A DNA stretch of 64,000 bases from Rapana venosa (taxonomy: Eukaryota; Mollusca; Gastropoda; Neogastropoda; Muricidae). Shown piece after piece: positions 11,701-22,210 of this stretch. The notes under the pieces are model-generated. The model made no database searches. It saw nothing but the letters and a program-made list of their open reading frames with translations, and was not told the origin of the DNA. The position numbers and the translations under genes were made by a program. The stretch is taken from the NCBI GenBank assembly GCA_028751875.1, contig CM054135.1, positions 10,046,535 through 10,110,534 on the forward strand. The letters are read 5' to 3'. Numbering within the stretch: the stretch's first letter is position 1; every line of letters starts with the position of its first letter.

Positions 11701-12120
11701 TGTTTGTGTGTGTGTGTGTGTGTGTTGTGGTGTGTGTGTTGCGGTTTGTGTGTGTGTGTGTGTGTGTGGTGTGTGTGTGTGTTGTGGTGTGTGTGTTGGT
11801 GTGTGTGTTGGTTGTGTGTGTGTGTGTGTGTTTGGTGTGTGTGTGTGTGTGTTTGGTGTGTGTGTATGTGTGTTGGTTGTGGTGTGTGTGTGTGTTTGGT
11901 GTGTGTGTGTGTGTATGTGTGTTGGTTGTGTGTGTGTGTGTGTTTTTGGTGTGTGTGTATGTGTGTTGGTTGTGGTGTGTTTGTGTGTGTGTGTGTGTAT
12001 GTGTTGGTTGTGGTGTGTGTGTGCATGTGTGCACACATGTGTATGTGTGTGTGTTTTTGTGTGTGTGCATGCATGTATGTTGTGTGTGGGTGTGCGCACA
12101 TGCGTGCGTGCGTGTGTGCT
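11696..12120. repeat. (GT)n compound microsatellite
   Basis: About 420 bp of gtgtgt with ggttgtggt and ttggt interruptions that recur every 40-60 bp, ending in tgcgtgcgtgcg. It has no gene. Frames across it are repeat artefacts. Confidence 0.95.
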
Positions 12121-12522
12121 CATGTGTTTATGCTGTTCACACACTCTTCTAGCAAGCAGAATGAAAGAAAACACCATGCATTGATCTCTTCATTGATAAC
12201 TCCAATAAGACCTCAGTGTTAAACGCTGTCATATTCAGGAAGAGAAGACTGACTGTCTCAAGCAGACACTGGAACGCTGCCAATGTTTGTGCTGTCACAG
12301 TTTGGGAAGGAAACGTCCATAGAACGTAGCCGGCCCTGCCTGCATTCAAAACAGGATCATGAATATCAGAAAAGAGCACGCTCGATTTTGTGTCGTAAAT
12401 CATGAAGTTCATGGGTGTTTACCCATGCAGAAAATGCCAATAATATGTTTGGGGGATGTATTTTCGTGTAGCAAGGTGGAAGCGTATGTGTGTTTGCGAG
12501 CATGTGCCCATATGCATATGCT

Positions 12523-12553
<31 letters not shown>

Positions 12554-13084
12554 GTGCTGCAAAGATGCACTTGTATATGCATGCCCATGCACATGTTTGT
12601 GTGCATGCGCACACGCACCCATGCATGCATACGCACGCACATACACACACACATGCATACACATGATTTTATTTGATTCACAAGAAAGTGTCAATCTATG
12701 TAGTATATTGAATGAATGAAAAATTGTCTGATTGATAGCTTTCATGCAAATTTGGACATGTACTCACTAAACATATCTCACTCACACACACACACACACA
12801 CACACAGAGGAGGGGGCAGATAGACGGACAGAAATGTTTCCTCCACCAAAATGTTACAGACTCACTATTGTGCTGCTTTCCTTTCCATCCTTCAAAATTC
12901 CGCAAGAAGATGAAAAAAAAACCCAAAAAGAAAGAAAAGAAAAGAAAGAGCACAGGCTTTAAGAAATAAACTCTTGCTTTTACTGAAGTGGAAAAGCCTG
13001 ATTCATCATGAAGTGGAGAGAAGTGCTGATGAGTTTGTTTGGCTGTGGAGGAGACAGGAGGAGAGAGATGGGGGTTGGAGGGAG

Positions 13085-13130
<46 letters not shown>

Positions 13131-13736
13131 CATCATCAGCATCTTTTCCATCCTCTGTACACAAAGGCAGGGCTGTGTCTATCCCTAGTGGATGAGGGCA
13201 GACAGCTTTGGGCCTCCTCCTCCTCTTCTTTTTTCTTTCTTTTTTTCTTCCCCTGTACAGTGAGCAGGTTCTGCTTCTGGGGGCTGGGGGAAAAATGTAG
13301 GGGCATTCAGGGAAGGAGGGTGAAGGGGGTGGGGGGGGAGGGGGGGGGGGGGGGGGGGGGGGGGCAGGAGACAAAGACTAGGAAGAGAATATGTGTGTGA
13401 TTGTTGGTATGTTTATGTTTGCATATGCACATCTGTCCTTTGCCATGCACATGTGTCTACATTTGTAAAGGAGACCGTGTAAGAGAGGGAGATCTCTTAA
13501 TCAGAGCAAAAAAAAAAGTCCATGTTCATTTTATTATTTAAAAACAAAAAGGAAAGAAAGAAAAGAGAGAAGAAGATAAATCATTATGGCTGTCAGGTTC
13601 TTAATCTATGTCTGAAATCTTCCAAAAATGCTGCTGTACAGTAAGTTCATTTTCACTATCCTACAGACATCATCCAGCAATAGACTGTAGGACTACTGTG
13701 CTCTCTCTACAGACCTTGTGTTAGAGACAGACAGAG

Positions 13737-13740
<4 letters not shown>

Positions 13741-13798
<58 letters not shown>

Positions 13799-14183
13799 GG
13801 AATTGAAGAGGGCTTGGTGTGAGCTGGCTGGGGAAGCTTAGAAGTGTTAGTGATAAATGGGAGAGGAAAGGGGTGGGTTATGCAAGACAGGATCAAGTGA
13901 AGAGAGTGATTTGAAACCAGCACGTGAGAATGGAAAGTACACACACACACACACACATGCACAAACACAAACACATGATGGCATGCACGTGTGTGCACGT
14001 GCGCTCACACACGCGCATGCACATGCATGCACACACACACGCACATGCAGTGCATGCGCACATGCACACACACACACACATACACATTCATCTAATATTA
14101 CTTTAAGTGAACTGACAGTAAAATTGAAGACACAACACACACACACACACACACACACACAAAACAACAGCACACAGTGCGCA

Positions 14184-14235
<52 letters not shown>
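13741..14235. repeat. (AG)n and (CA)n microsatellites
   Basis: An (AG)n run at 13741-13796 is followed by unique sequence. CA runs then lie at 13939-13957, 14025-14085, 14137-14160 and 14188-14232, separated by gcatgcac-type steps. A CT run follows at 14466-14499. Confidence 0.9.
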
Positions 14236-14460
14236 CCTGACCAGCCCACACAGAGGTGTGTGTGAGCTCGAGCCTGTGTGTGTGTGTCTCTGCGTCTGTG
14301 TGTCTGTATGTGTGTCTCTGTGTGAATGACTAACTCACACACACACACACACACTCTCTGTCTCTCTTTCTCTTTCTCTCTCTCCAGCTGACCGGACAGA
14401 GATAACAGCCAACCCAGACAGACAGCCAACAAGCCAGAGCCGATATAGCCTAGCCTAACC

Positions 14461-14501
<41 letters not shown>

Positions 14502-15036
14502 CACACCCTCCTCACACGCCCAGTCCCTCAGCTCAGCATAACCCAGCTAGCTATAATCATGGAGTTTATTTTATAGCCCAGGCGGTTTGTCAGTCAGTCA
14601 GTCAGTCAGTTTGTCAGGGCTGTGGTAGCTCGTGCCAGGGAACAGTCAGCCCAGCACAGCCTACATAGCCTCTTCAGTCCTGTCACTGCAGATAGCCTAG
14701 TGTGTGTGTCTGTGTGTATGTCTGTAGGCAGACAGACCCCTCCCTGTAGGCTAGCTAGGCCTAGAACTTCCTGCTGGTGGAGTGTGTTTGTAGGCCTGCT
14801 GTACTCAGCTTTGTGGCCTGGCCCCCCTGTGGCTGGTTTTTCAGGTCTTTTTCAACTTGTGGTGTGGTGGTAGTGGTGACCTTTGATGTGGTTGTGGTAG
14901 TTGGGCAGTGTTCAGCTCTGTGGGTGTGGGTTTTGTGAGGAGGTGTGGTGGGGTAGAGTTGTGGGTGGGTGGGTGTTGTTGTGGTCGTGGTTGGTTTGTG
15001 TGGATGTGCTGTCGTCTGTTGGTGACCACCCTTCAG

Positions 15037-15054
15037 CATGACTATCAAACGCAG
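15037..15054 (+). CDS. Candidate 6-codon microexon or alternative start exon before ZU5
   Basis: The 18 nt between acceptor-like cttcag (15031-15036) and donor GTAGGG (15055) are phase 2 at both ends, exactly the phase of the surrounding junction. Inserted, they would place MTIKRS between VYSG and FLISF. Alternatively the ATG at 15038 (A at -3, in-frame TGA at 15023-15025) could start an isoform lacking the ANK repeats, reading MTIKRS into [12 protein letters not shown]. The 14380-15030 stretch upstream is richer in G+C and less repetitive than its surroundings, which would fit a 5' UTR or promoter. The fit may be chance: a random 18-nt piece between AG and GT has a fair chance of staying open. 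Confidence 0.3.
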
Positions 15055-16510
15055 GTAGGGTTGTGGTCTGTGTGTGTGTGTGTGGGTGTGTGTGTAGGTG
15101 TGTGTGGGTGGGTGGGTGTAGGTGTGTGTGTGCGTGTGTGCATGCAGGTACAAAACATTGGTAAGTGTATGTGATGCATGCAGTCATAATGCCAATGGGT
15201 ATGAATACTTACTCCATGATGACAAAAATAATTTTTCCAGTATGCACACACATACTATCCTGCAAATGCTTGTAGAAATGTATGCTTGTGCACTAATGTA
15301 AACACATGCATGTTACACGTAGGTACACAAAGGTGGTTACACACAGTACACATGCATGCACACACACATTCACACACACACACACAATGCTCACACACAT
15401 GACATGTATGCATGCATGCACACACACACACACACACACACTCACACACACCAACACACACACACACTCATACATACATACTGCACACAGGTGTACAAAG
15501 CCACATGTGCACACACACACACACAACACACCACGCACTGTAGATCATTCACACACTCTTCATCACAGACTTGCTTTACCCAGGTACTCCACACAAACAT
15601 TTATAGATCTGACACAGGGCTAGGTGTGTCTGCACGCTGTTGCCCGTTTTTCTGTGTATCGACAGGGGGTGGGCCTGTAGCTAGCTAGCTGTTTAGTGTT
15701 GTGTGTTGTGTTTACAGGCAATTAATGATGAGAATGTGCAGCTGTTACACTGTGAGTTGGATGAATAATTCGTACATGTATGTATATCATGTAGGTCATG
15801 ATAAAGTTACTAACAAGGAGTTGGGCTACTTGTGAGGAATATTCTGTTTGTGTGTACATCATGCATTCAGAGAGAGAGAGAGATATATATATATATACAG
15901 GCTTACCACGCATGCATGCACACCAAACTGACAAAGTCATGCATGCACATTCATACAGGATTGTAAATCATGCATGCACATTAATATTTACAAATATGCT
16001 TTTTTGTGTTTATATAAACATATGACTCATAACTTGCAACAGGTATGTGAAAGCTTGTCAGTATATATTTGATAAGACACAAACATTGCACACGCCTATA
16101 CACTCACGCATGTACACACACACACATGCATGCACACAGTGCATGTGCACATGCCAGAACACCACCCCCTCACACAACACCACCCCCAGAAGCATGTGCA
16201 TACACGCGACTGTGTTAATGTAAACTTCACATGTGCTTCAGCTAATGAAGAATTGATGTACCAAAAATTAATGTCCCCATTGGTGAACTCATGCACTAGC
16301 CAAGGAACACACCCCCCCCCCCCCCCCCAAAACAACCCCCCCCCCCAAAAACAAACAAACAAACAACACAACAACAAAACGAAACAACAACAAACGAAAC
16401 AACAACCCGCAACAACAACAGCAATGCGCACCAACACAGAACAAAATGTCCCGGAACACACACAACACACACACACACATTCAAAAACATTCTCCACAGA
16501 GAAGTAAGTA

Positions 16511-16577
16511 ACTTAACCAACCAGCCAACCAACCAACCAGCCAACCAACCAACCAACCAACCAACCAACCAACCAAC
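16511..16577. repeat. (ACCA)n tetranucleotide repeat just upstream of an acceptor
   Basis: About 65 bp of accaaccaaccag units end 47 bp before the ZU5 exon. The usual polypyrimidine tract is short here (ctccctgtctcag). Confidence 0.95.
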
Positions 16578-16624
16578 AGTGATGACTGACTGTGAAGCTG
16601 TGTGCTTGTGGCTCCCTGTCTCAG

Positions 16625-16849
16625 CTTCCTCATCAGCTTCATGGTGGACGCGCGGGGAGGGGCCATGCGTGGGTGCCGCCACTCTGGCGTGCGCGTGGTG
16701 ATCCCGCCCAAGAAGTGCAGCATGCCCACGCGGGTGACCTGCCGCCTGATCAAGAAGGAGAAGCTGATGAAGCCCCCGCCCATGAGCGAGGGCGAGGGCC
16801 TGGCCGCCCGCATCCTGGAGATGGGCCCTGTCGGCACACAGTTCCTGGG
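16625..16849 (+). CDS. ANK: Ankyrin exon: start of ZU5-N, spectrin-binding domain
   Basis: The acceptor is gtctcag (16618-16624) and the donor is GTCAGT (16850). The exon enters in phase 2 and leaves in phase 2, with 75 codon-equivalents. It reads [17 protein letters not shown] at the start, then [16 protein letters not shown] and [13 protein letters not shown] at the end. This is the most conserved part of ankyrin ZU5-N, the module that binds beta-spectrin. The Asp-Ala-Arg triplet at 16647-16655 corresponds to the DAR motif whose substitution abolishes spectrin binding in vertebrate ankyrins. It is intact, so spectrin binding is expected. The codons are strongly G/C-ending, in contrast with the simple repeats on both sides. 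Confidence 0.97.
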
Positions 16850-16862
16850 GTCAGTCTCTCTG

Positions 16863-17410
16863 TCTTGTGGTGTGTGGGTGTGTGGTTGTATGGGTGTGGG
16901 TGTTGTCGGTGTGGGTGGGTGGGGATCTGGTGGGTGGGTGGGTGGGGATCTGGTGGTGGGTGGGTGGGGATCTGTGGTGGGTGGGATCTGTGGTGGATGA
17001 GTGGGGATCTGTGTGGGTCTGGTCTGGGGGGGGGGGGGGGGATCTGTGAGGATCTGTGGGTGGGTGGGGATCTGTGTGTGGATGGGTGGGTGGGGGACCT
17101 GTGTGTGTGTGTGGGGATCTGTGTGTGGGTGGGGATGTGGGTGGGTGGAGATCTGTGTGTGGGTCGGGATCTGTGTGGGTTGGGTGGGTGGGGATCTCTG
17201 TGTGGGTGGGTGGGTGGGGATCTGTGTGGGTTGGATGGGTGGGGATCTGGGTGGGTGGGTTGGTGGAGATCTCTGTGTGTGTGGATCGGGATCTGTGTGG
17301 GTCAGGTGGGTGGGGATCTGGGTGGGTGGGTGGGTATCTGTGGGTGGGGATCTGTGTGTGGGTGGTGGGGGATCTGTGTTTGGTGGGTGGGTGATTTCTG
17401 TGTGTGTGTA
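16863..17410. repeat. 'ggtggggatctgtgtg' G/T minisatellite at the start of an intron
   Basis: About 25 degenerate units centred on tgggtggggatctgtg, 16-30 bp long, begin some 15 bp after the donor at 16850. Gly/Val/Trp/Asp-rich frames come from the repeat. Confidence 0.93.
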
Positions 17411-17836
17411 TGTGAATGAGAGAGAGTGTGAGTGAATGAGTGTGTGTGTGTGTGTGTAAGAGAGAGAGTGAGTGAGCGAGCGAGCGAGCGCCAAAGAATG
17501 AACAAATTTTAAAATTGGTGATAGAACAAGCTTAACAATTGCTTTTTGTTACACCCAACCCTTTGAAGAAAAAAAAAGTAGAAAAAGAAATAAATGAAAA
17601 GATGTCCAATGAATAGAATGAAAACAAATAAAAGAAGAATGGTTGCTGGGGTGGGGCAAGAGGGGGAGGCAGAGAGAGTTTATTTATTTATTTATTCTTT
17701 TATATCAAGGATAATGGAATAAGCAAGGCATAAGAGTTAAAAGAGTGTGAGTGTGTGGGGGGGGGACACATTTGTATACAAATCGATTATGCATAAACAT
17801 GTACAGTACATCAGTCTCACATGCAGACACACACAT

Positions 17837-17842
17837 CCCCCC

Positions 17843-17873
<31 letters not shown>

Positions 17874-17956
17874 ACCCCCCTCCCCTTCACCACACACACC
17901 ACCATTCCCCCCCCCCCCCCCCCCCACACCACACACCCCCCCTCCACACCACAACC

Positions 17957-17987
<31 letters not shown>

Positions 17988-17994
17988 ACCACCC

Positions 17995-18025
<31 letters not shown>

Positions 18026-18081
18026 AACACACACACCCCCCCCCCCCCCACACACACACACAACACACACTCACAGCACCC

Positions 18082-18112
<31 letters not shown>

Positions 18113-18150
18113 ACACACACACATCACAGACACACACACACACACACAGA
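17837..18150. repeat. Poly-C/CA compound repeat
   Basis: Runs of 10-20 C alternate with CA dinucleotide runs over about 310 bp, ending 75 bp upstream of a splice acceptor. Runs of this kind are prone to length error in assembly. Confidence 0.95.
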
Positions 18151-18223
18151 GCAAACCTTCACAACAACAAGAAGCCAGTATCTGCTAGTTCTCAATGACC
18201 TGGCCCGTGACTGTCTTCTTCAG

Positions 18224-18378
18224 CCCCATCATCATGGAGATCCCACACTACGCCTCTCTGCGCGGCAAGGAGCGCGAGGTGGTGGTGATGCGCAGCGACA
18301 ACGGAGAGTCCTGGTACGAGCACCCCCTGGCTGCCACAGAGGAGGCCGTGTCTGAAGCACTGGGAGGCTCCCTGGAAG
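18224..18378 (+). CDS. ANK: Ankyrin exon: ZU5-N, middle
   Basis: The acceptor is ttcttcag (18216-18223) and the donor is GTCTGT (18379). The 155 nt enter in phase 2 and leave in phase 1. The exon encodes PIIMEIPHYASLRGKERE, then RSDNGESWYEHPLAATEEAV and LGGSLE. The segment GKERE...RSDNGESW is a hallmark of ankyrin ZU5-N and continues the beta-spectrin-binding fold from the previous exon. The donor lacks G at +5 (gtctgt), so it is weak and may depend on enhancers. No break or missing residue is visible. Confidence 0.96.
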
Positions 18379-18529
18379 GTCTGTGTCAGTGTGTCAGTGT
18401 GTGTGTCAGTGTGTCAGTGTGTGTGTCAGTGTGTGTGTGTTTGGGGGGGTGGGGGGTGGGATGGGGGGCAGGGTTGTTTGGGGGTGTGTATGAGTGTGCA
18501 TGTGACAAATAACAATAATTTTAATTCAG

Positions 18530-19070
18530 TTTTTGCAGGCCATATGGCCCATAGGAACAACAGTTAATCATAAACTTTCATGTAAGGTGAACATCCTTAC
18601 TTCTGATATCTAAACATTTAGTAAGAGATAATCCAACTTTAAACATCAAACTAGGTTTAGTGTTCATACAAAGAAGCTGCACTTTCAGTTTCGATGGAAA
18701 TCTGTAATAATACAAAGGAGTACATTTTCTTCGCAATACAGCATATTTTTGGGCATAGAAGTAAAAAGGGACAAACATCTTCAATTTGTTGGCCATCACA
18801 CTGAGAGCAGAATGGATCAGTAATCGGTTTGCCATAACGTGAAATTCCATTTAAAGGTAATCTGTTTGACCTCAGTAAACATATAGCTGTACGATATTCT
18901 AAAGATTCTACTTCACATACATAGTTTGCTCTACAAATAATCGAGTGATAATCTAAGTAGTCAGGGTATGCTGATAGAGAATCATGCCATTTTTGTTGGT
19001 ACCCATCCTGTATTCGTCTTTGGAATTCTTTCATGAAGGGTGAAGAATTACCACAATTCTGCACATGCAG
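18530..19070 (-). mobile_element. Non-LTR retrotransposon (LINE) 3' fragment
   Basis: A 135-codon open frame on the - strand (19064-18657) contains RTAICLLRSNRLPLNGISRY, then FCSQC and DVCPFLLLCP. This is the pattern of the C-terminal zinc-knuckle-like region after the reverse transcriptase of many animal LINEs (Leu/Arg-rich helix, GRY-like motif, CxxC, ED.HFLL.CP). The catalytic reverse transcriptase and endonuclease parts are absent, so this is a 5'-truncated, inactive copy. The usual His of 'HFLL' is replaced (CPFLL), consistent with decay. The family cannot be fixed without a search. Confidence 0.75.
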
Positions 19071-19074
19071 AAGA

Positions 19075-19250
19075 TCAAATATCCACGTTACAGATCCCGT
19101 AATTCACGTCAGCATTCGGTGGGTTACGAAAACACAAACATACCCAGCATACAACTGCAAAGTCAGAATGTGGCTACCTTCATGGTGAGCGAGAGTGGTT
19201 GCATTTGCAGAATCTCTCATGAACCATAGAGCTTTAGCCAAGGAACAACC
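19075..19250 (+). repeat. Dispersed repeat 'R1' (ends in agccaaggaac)
   Basis: It contains gatcccgtaattcacgtcag, acatacccagcatacaa, 'aaagtcagaatgtggctacc' and ends 'gagctttagccaaggaac'. Related copies lie at 22125-22210, 26365-26535 and 53130-53242 (+), an inverted one at 46430-46530, and a fragment at 16275-16305. No coding capacity or pol III promoter is obvious. I cannot name the family. Confidence 0.8.
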
Positions 19251-19720
19251 TCAACAACAACAAAACAGAATTGACAGAGGCGTACAAATATTGTTTTTTC
19301 CCCATGTTTGACGATACATTTATGTTAACTTGTGTAGCATTAAAAACGTGTGTGTTCGTTTTGTAAGTACTTGAAATGCAGTTGGTGTCACTTGTGTATG
19401 AAAAGAATTGTGTTTGTACTTCCTCTTCATTTATTTTGTTTTGTTTAGAAACATTTGTCTGTAATTTTTTGTAAATGCAAAACGAAAATTTAAAAAGTTA
19501 TATAAAAAAAAACAACCAACAACAACAACAAAAAGCTGATAAAACTCTTTATTTTTCAAAATATATTTTCGGATCAAACAGAAAAAAAAAAAGTAACTTT
19601 TCTCAAAACGTTAAAAATGGAGCTACCGTGTTTTTACCATGCTGGAAACAAAACGTTAATTTTACGCCTCGATTTCCACCGATCATTTCACCTCAACTTT
19701 TCCCCCCTGGCTGCCAACAG

Positions 19721-19932
19721 ACCTGGAGCCGGAGGAGACCCTGCAGGAGCGTCGCATCACGCGCATCCTGACCACGGACTTCCCGCAGTACTTTGCGCTG
19801 GTGTCGCGGGTGAAGCAGGAGGGGGCGGTGATTGGCTACGAGGGGGGCGTGCTGTCCTCCACCGTCGTCCCTCAGGTGCAGGCCGTCCTGCCTGAGGGCA
19901 CGCTGACCAAGCCCATCAAAGTGGGCCTGCAG
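19721..19932 (+). CDS. ANK: Ankyrin exon: end of ZU5-N
   Basis: The acceptor is gccaacag (19713-19720) and the donor is GTCAGT (19933). The 212 nt enter in phase 1 and leave in phase 0. The exon encodes [15 protein letters not shown], then [18 protein letters not shown] and [18 protein letters not shown], ending PIKVGLQ. DFPQYFA.VSR.KQE and the PEGTLTK strand are diagnostic of ankyrin ZU5-N. The domain closes at VGLQ, where vertebrate ankyrins continue AQPVP; the next recognised exon begins AQPVAPE, so the junction is precise. Confidence 0.96.
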
Positions 19933-19934
19933 GT

Positions 19935-21110
19935 CAGTGTGTGTGTCGGTGTGTCAGAGTGTGTGTGTGTGTCGTGTGTGTTGAGAGGGGGGGTGTGGGG
20001 GGTTGTCAGGTGTGTGTGTGTGGGGTGGGTCCAGTGTGTGTGAGAGCGAGTGTGTGTGGTGAGGAAAAGCGGGGTGTTGTGTGTGGTGGGGGGTGTCAGT
20101 GTGTGTGAGAGAGTGGAGCGATGCGTGTAGCGAGCATGTGTGAGTGTGTGTTGGTGTGTGTCAGTAAAAGGGCGGTGTCTGTGTGTATGTATGTGTGTGT
20201 GTGTGTGTGGAGGGGGGGTTCAGTGTGTGTGATGAGCGAAGCGTGTGTGAGTGTGTGTTGGTGTGTGTCAGTAAAAGGGCGGTGTGTATGTGTGTGTGTG
20301 TGGTGTGTGTGAGGGCGGGGGGTTCAGTGTGTGTGAGAGCGGCGTGTGTGAGTGTAGTGTGTATGTTGTGTGTGTGTGAGGAAAAGGGGGGTGTCTGTGT
20401 GTCAGTGTATGTGAGAGAGTGAGTGAGAGCGAGGTGTGTGTGTTTTTGGTTGTGTGTCTGTGTTGAGGAGGGGGGGGGTGGGGGGGGGGGTGGTCGTGGT
20501 ATGTGGGGGGGGGTGGGGGGGGGGGGGGGGGGTTCAGTGTATGTGAGAGAGTGAGTGAGTGTGTGTGTATGTTGTGTGTCAGTGTGTGTGTGTTGAGGGG
20601 GGGGGGGGGGGGGGTCAGTGTTGTGTGTGGGGGGTGGTCAGTGTGTGTGAGAGAGTGAGTGAGAGCAAGTGTGTGTGAGTGTGTGTGTATGTTGATGTGT
20701 GTCAGTGTGTGTGTGGGAAAAGGGGGGTGTCTGTGTGTATGTGTGTGTGAGTGGGGGGGGGGGGTTGTCAGTGTATGTGGGGGGGGGGGGGGGGGTTCAG
20801 TGTATGTGAGAGAGAGAGAGACAGTGAGTGTGTGTGTGTATGTTGTGTGTCAGTGTGTGTGTGAGGAAAAGAGGGGTGTGTGGGGAGGGGGGGGTTCAGT
20901 GTATGTGAGAGAGTGAGTGAGAGCGAGTGTGTGTGTTGTTGGTGTGTGTCAGTGTGTGTGTGAGGAAAAGGGGGGTGTCTGTGTGTGTGTGTGTGGGGGG
21001 GGGGGGGAGGTTCAGTGTATGTGAGAGAGTAGGTGAATGAGAGCAAGTGTGTGTGTATGTTGGTGTGTGTGAGAGAGAGAGAGAGAGAGGGAGTGGGAGG
21101 TGCGTACATG
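19935..21110. repeat. G/T-rich higher-order minisatellite at the start of an intron
   Basis: Units of roughly 100 bp recur, each with gtgtgtcagtgtgtgtgagg, aaaaggggggtgt, a long G run, ttcagtgtatgtgagagagt and gagtgagagcgag. G runs of 10-20 occur near 20510-20532, 20597-20614, 20753-20764 and 20779-20794. The block starts at the donor and fills the first 1.2 kb of the intron. Confidence 0.9.
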
Positions 21111-22124
21111 TGAGTGTGAGAATGCATGAAAGGATGGACTAGCATGTTGTTGATTTGCTTTCTTTCTCACTGGCTGTTGTCTGTCTGTCTATCTGTCTGT
21201 CTTCTCATATCTCCATCTTACAGTGTGCACGGAATGAGTGTGTTTACATGTTTCCTCATTTCCTCCCACTTCTGATTCCCTTTCCCTTTCTCAAATGCAA
21301 AAAGACTCTGAATTATATGAGAGCTTAATGCCTGTGAGAACATTTTTGAGTCCAGCAGTTTTAATTGATGTTTCATACGCATCAACAGTTGGTTTTTTTG
21401 TAAGCAACATTCAAGACAATAGTGTTTTCTCTGAAGAGGAATTAGGAATGTCGGGAGCTTTTTCATATCCAAAGGTTAGTTATAACGATCATGAACAAGC
21501 ACTTCTTGTTTAGATAGGCAAAAATATATCAGCGAAGTGAAATTTTAAGAAAGTGTTTGCTTTTTCCACCATAATGCCCTTTTCTTCCTTAGACTGAAGC
21601 GTTGCATGCAGATTACTGTGTAGAACAAGAATACATGTGCATGAGACTTCTAGACTGAAACAGCTATGCATGAAGTAATAAGTGGATGATGAAAAGAGTG
21701 AGCGTGCATGTAGCTCAGTACACCCCTGTGCTGTAGGCTGTGGTAGCAGGGCTGGATCAGGTCACTGGTCAGAAGAGGGGTTGGTTGTCCTTTGTGCTTC
21801 GTCTCTGCCAGTGTCCCAGGGCAGTTTTGACCTTGCCGTATCCAGGTTTGTTGTGTCACAGCAGTCCACAGGCAGGTATCAACCTCAGGCCTGCATGAGA
21901 GCACCAGCCAGAACAGGCCCTGCATTGTTGCTGGGTCATTGGTTTGGTGTTTGATGGTGCCTGTTCTGATGTAACATACACTGGTGACTACTAAGAGAAG
22001 TTTTAGAACTGTCACAGAAATTCTGTTGGACATTTTGTTCACCACCAGTTTGTTCTGGGGTAGGTTTACAAATGATAGTTTTATGCTGATAAAAGAGGCT
22101 GTGATTCCACATAATTTATTACAC

Positions 22125-22210
22125 ATGCTGCTGCCTTGATGGTGGGCAAAACTGGTTGCATACACGAAAATTTCACCATTAGTGAACCTTGGAGCTGTAG
22201 CCAAGGAACT
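22125..22210 (+). repeat. Dispersed repeat 'R1', 3' part
   Basis: It matches the other R1 copies from 'gatggtgggcaaaactggtt' to 'gagctgtagccaaggaac'. The 5' part was not recognised in the sequence before it. Confidence 0.7.

Larger units (their letters stand above)
5556..16624 (+). other. Large intron (11.1 kb), possibly with an alternative exon
   Basis: The intron opens with a G/T-rich block directly after the donor (5571-6110). It then carries AT-rich unique sequence, a TA run (7891-7951), a truncated 5S/tRNA SINE (9289-9531), a SINE remnant (about 10285-10470), a CT tract (10687-11506), a GT block (11696-12120), a poly-G run (13330-13364), GA and CA arrays (13741-14235), a GC-richer low-repeat stretch (14380-15060) with a possible microexon at its end, more CA (15356-15535), C/CA-rich sequence (16310-16480) and an (ACCA)n run just before the next exon. 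No other exon was recognised. Confidence 0.8.
16850..18223 (+). other. Intron
   Basis: The intron starts with a G/T minisatellite (16863-17410) and a GAGC/GA stretch. It then carries AT-rich sequence, a remnant of the inverted SINE 3' end (about 17685-17735), a block of poly-C alternating with CA (17837-18150), and the acceptor cttcttcag at 18215-18223. Confidence 0.85.
18379..19720 (+). other. Intron with LINE fragment
   Basis: This holds a short GT/G-rich start (18380-18500), an antisense LINE 3' fragment (about 18530-19070), one copy of a dispersed repeat (19075-19250), then AT-rich sequence with A-runs and CAA repeats (19260-19700). The acceptor is gctgccaacag. Confidence 0.85.

Noticed and set aside
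14380..14460. Exon starting after ctctccag at about 14387
   Set aside because: Stops occur soon in the frames tried and there is no ankyrin similarity. It is kept only as possible leader of the 15038 candidate start.
21238..21513. 91-codon frame with apparently normal composition
   Set aside because: It lacks an acceptor and donor in phase 0, and I recognise no family.
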